NCBI GenBank assembly: GCA_029204045.2
Contig: CM055061.1
Location: 46,090,977-46,154,976 of the forward strand
Length of the DNA: 64,000 bases
Source: Tillandsia leiboldiana
Lineage: Eukaryota; Streptophyta; Magnoliopsida; Poales; Bromeliaceae
Direction: 5' to 3'
The notes under the pieces were generated by a model. That model had not been told where the DNA came from. It worked only from the letters and a program-made list of their open reading frames with translations, and searched no databases. The translations under genes were made by a program, and so were the position numbers. Of this stretch, positions 63,642 through 64,000 are shown piece by piece; positions within the stretch are counted from its first letter, which is position 1; the number at the start of each line of letters is the position of its first letter.

Positions 63642-64000
63642 ATAGCTTAGACTGTATGTAATGCTTTGATTGGTTTTCCTTTCATATTTTTCTGAATCTC
63701 TGCATTACATGTTTCAATGCTCTTCGTTTTTATGTTTTCTTTTTTTTTAACAAAGGATTTTAACGAACAAGTGCATTGAATAAAAAGGGTTTTCACTTTC
63801 AATCACTCCAATTTAATTTTTATTTGAATTATCAACTTTACTCCATAATCATAACTTCTTGAAGATAATTTCATTATAGGAGTTTTTGATAATCTATTCA
63901 TCACATTTTTAGAATCTGTGTGATCTTTAGATGATTATTCTATCTCGGTTGTGTGAATTCATTGTGATAAACGTGAGACAACCGATAGACTAAAATTTGG
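63642..64000 (+). other. COP4 non-coding region after gag
   Basis: Aligns with COP3 47540-47890 in inverse orientation (TGTATGTAATGCTTTGATTG and following). AT rich, with no pol sequence directly after gag. The element continues beyond the window. Confidence 0.8.

Overview
This window is plant nuclear DNA, almost certainly angiosperm heterochromatin, made entirely of nested LTR retrotransposons. I see no host gene. The evidence is initiator-Met tRNA primer binding sites (TGGTATCAGAGC), Ty1/copia elements of Sirevirus type (large gag, a post-pol accessory ORF, several GGGGGAG tracts), Ty3/gypsy elements with long LTRs starting TGTCACGCC, and two copies of a Cassandra TRIM with 5S-rRNA-like LTRs. 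The species cannot be read from the sequence.

Left part. GYP1 (1-10052, minus) is a Ty3/gypsy element with ~3.95-kb LTRs and only a gag gene inside. It sits in the 3' accessory ORF of a plus-strand copia element, COP1, whose LTR (10833-11270 and 34361-35157) is split by a solo gypsy LTR, SOLO1 (11271-13740 and 33877-34355, TSD CTTAT). SOLO1 is itself split by a minus-strand copia array, COP2 (13741-33871, TSD AGGTG). COP2 has three internal regions (A, B, C) separated by shared LTRs. A and B carry the same Cassandra insertion in gag, and A contains a 100-N assembly gap. COP1 resumes with a broken integrase-RT-RNase H stretch (35158-37316).

Right part. COP1 is interrupted at 38387 by a gypsy LTR, GYP3. 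GYP3 is split by a solo LTR, SOLO2 (40389-43998, TSD AAAAG), and by a plus-strand copia, COP4 (44134 to beyond the window). The COP4 5' LTR is split by gypsy element GYP2 (44582-60691, TSD ACATG), whose left LTR is split by COP3 (44857-51257, TSD CAAGG). COP3 is a very young gag-only copia with an intact 651-residue Gag. Nesting is five levels deep. LTR divergence agrees with the order: three differences in 1377 bp for COP3, roughly fifteen in 2.9 kb for its host GYP2.

The striking signals are non-coding: (1) arrays of hairpins with an invariant UGGAUU loop and covarying stems in the leaders of all four copia subfamilies; (2) tandem ~82-bp units in gypsy U3 regions, each with CCAAT-N9-CCACG spacing (ER-stress element) on a G-box; (3) TCCGGA-centred palindromes about 20 bp apart in U3 of copia and gypsy families, repeated with a TATA box inside copia elements ahead of the accessory ORF, suggesting an internal promoter; (4) smaller covarying stems in gypsy U5 and the copia 3' region. 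Functions proposed for these are inference.
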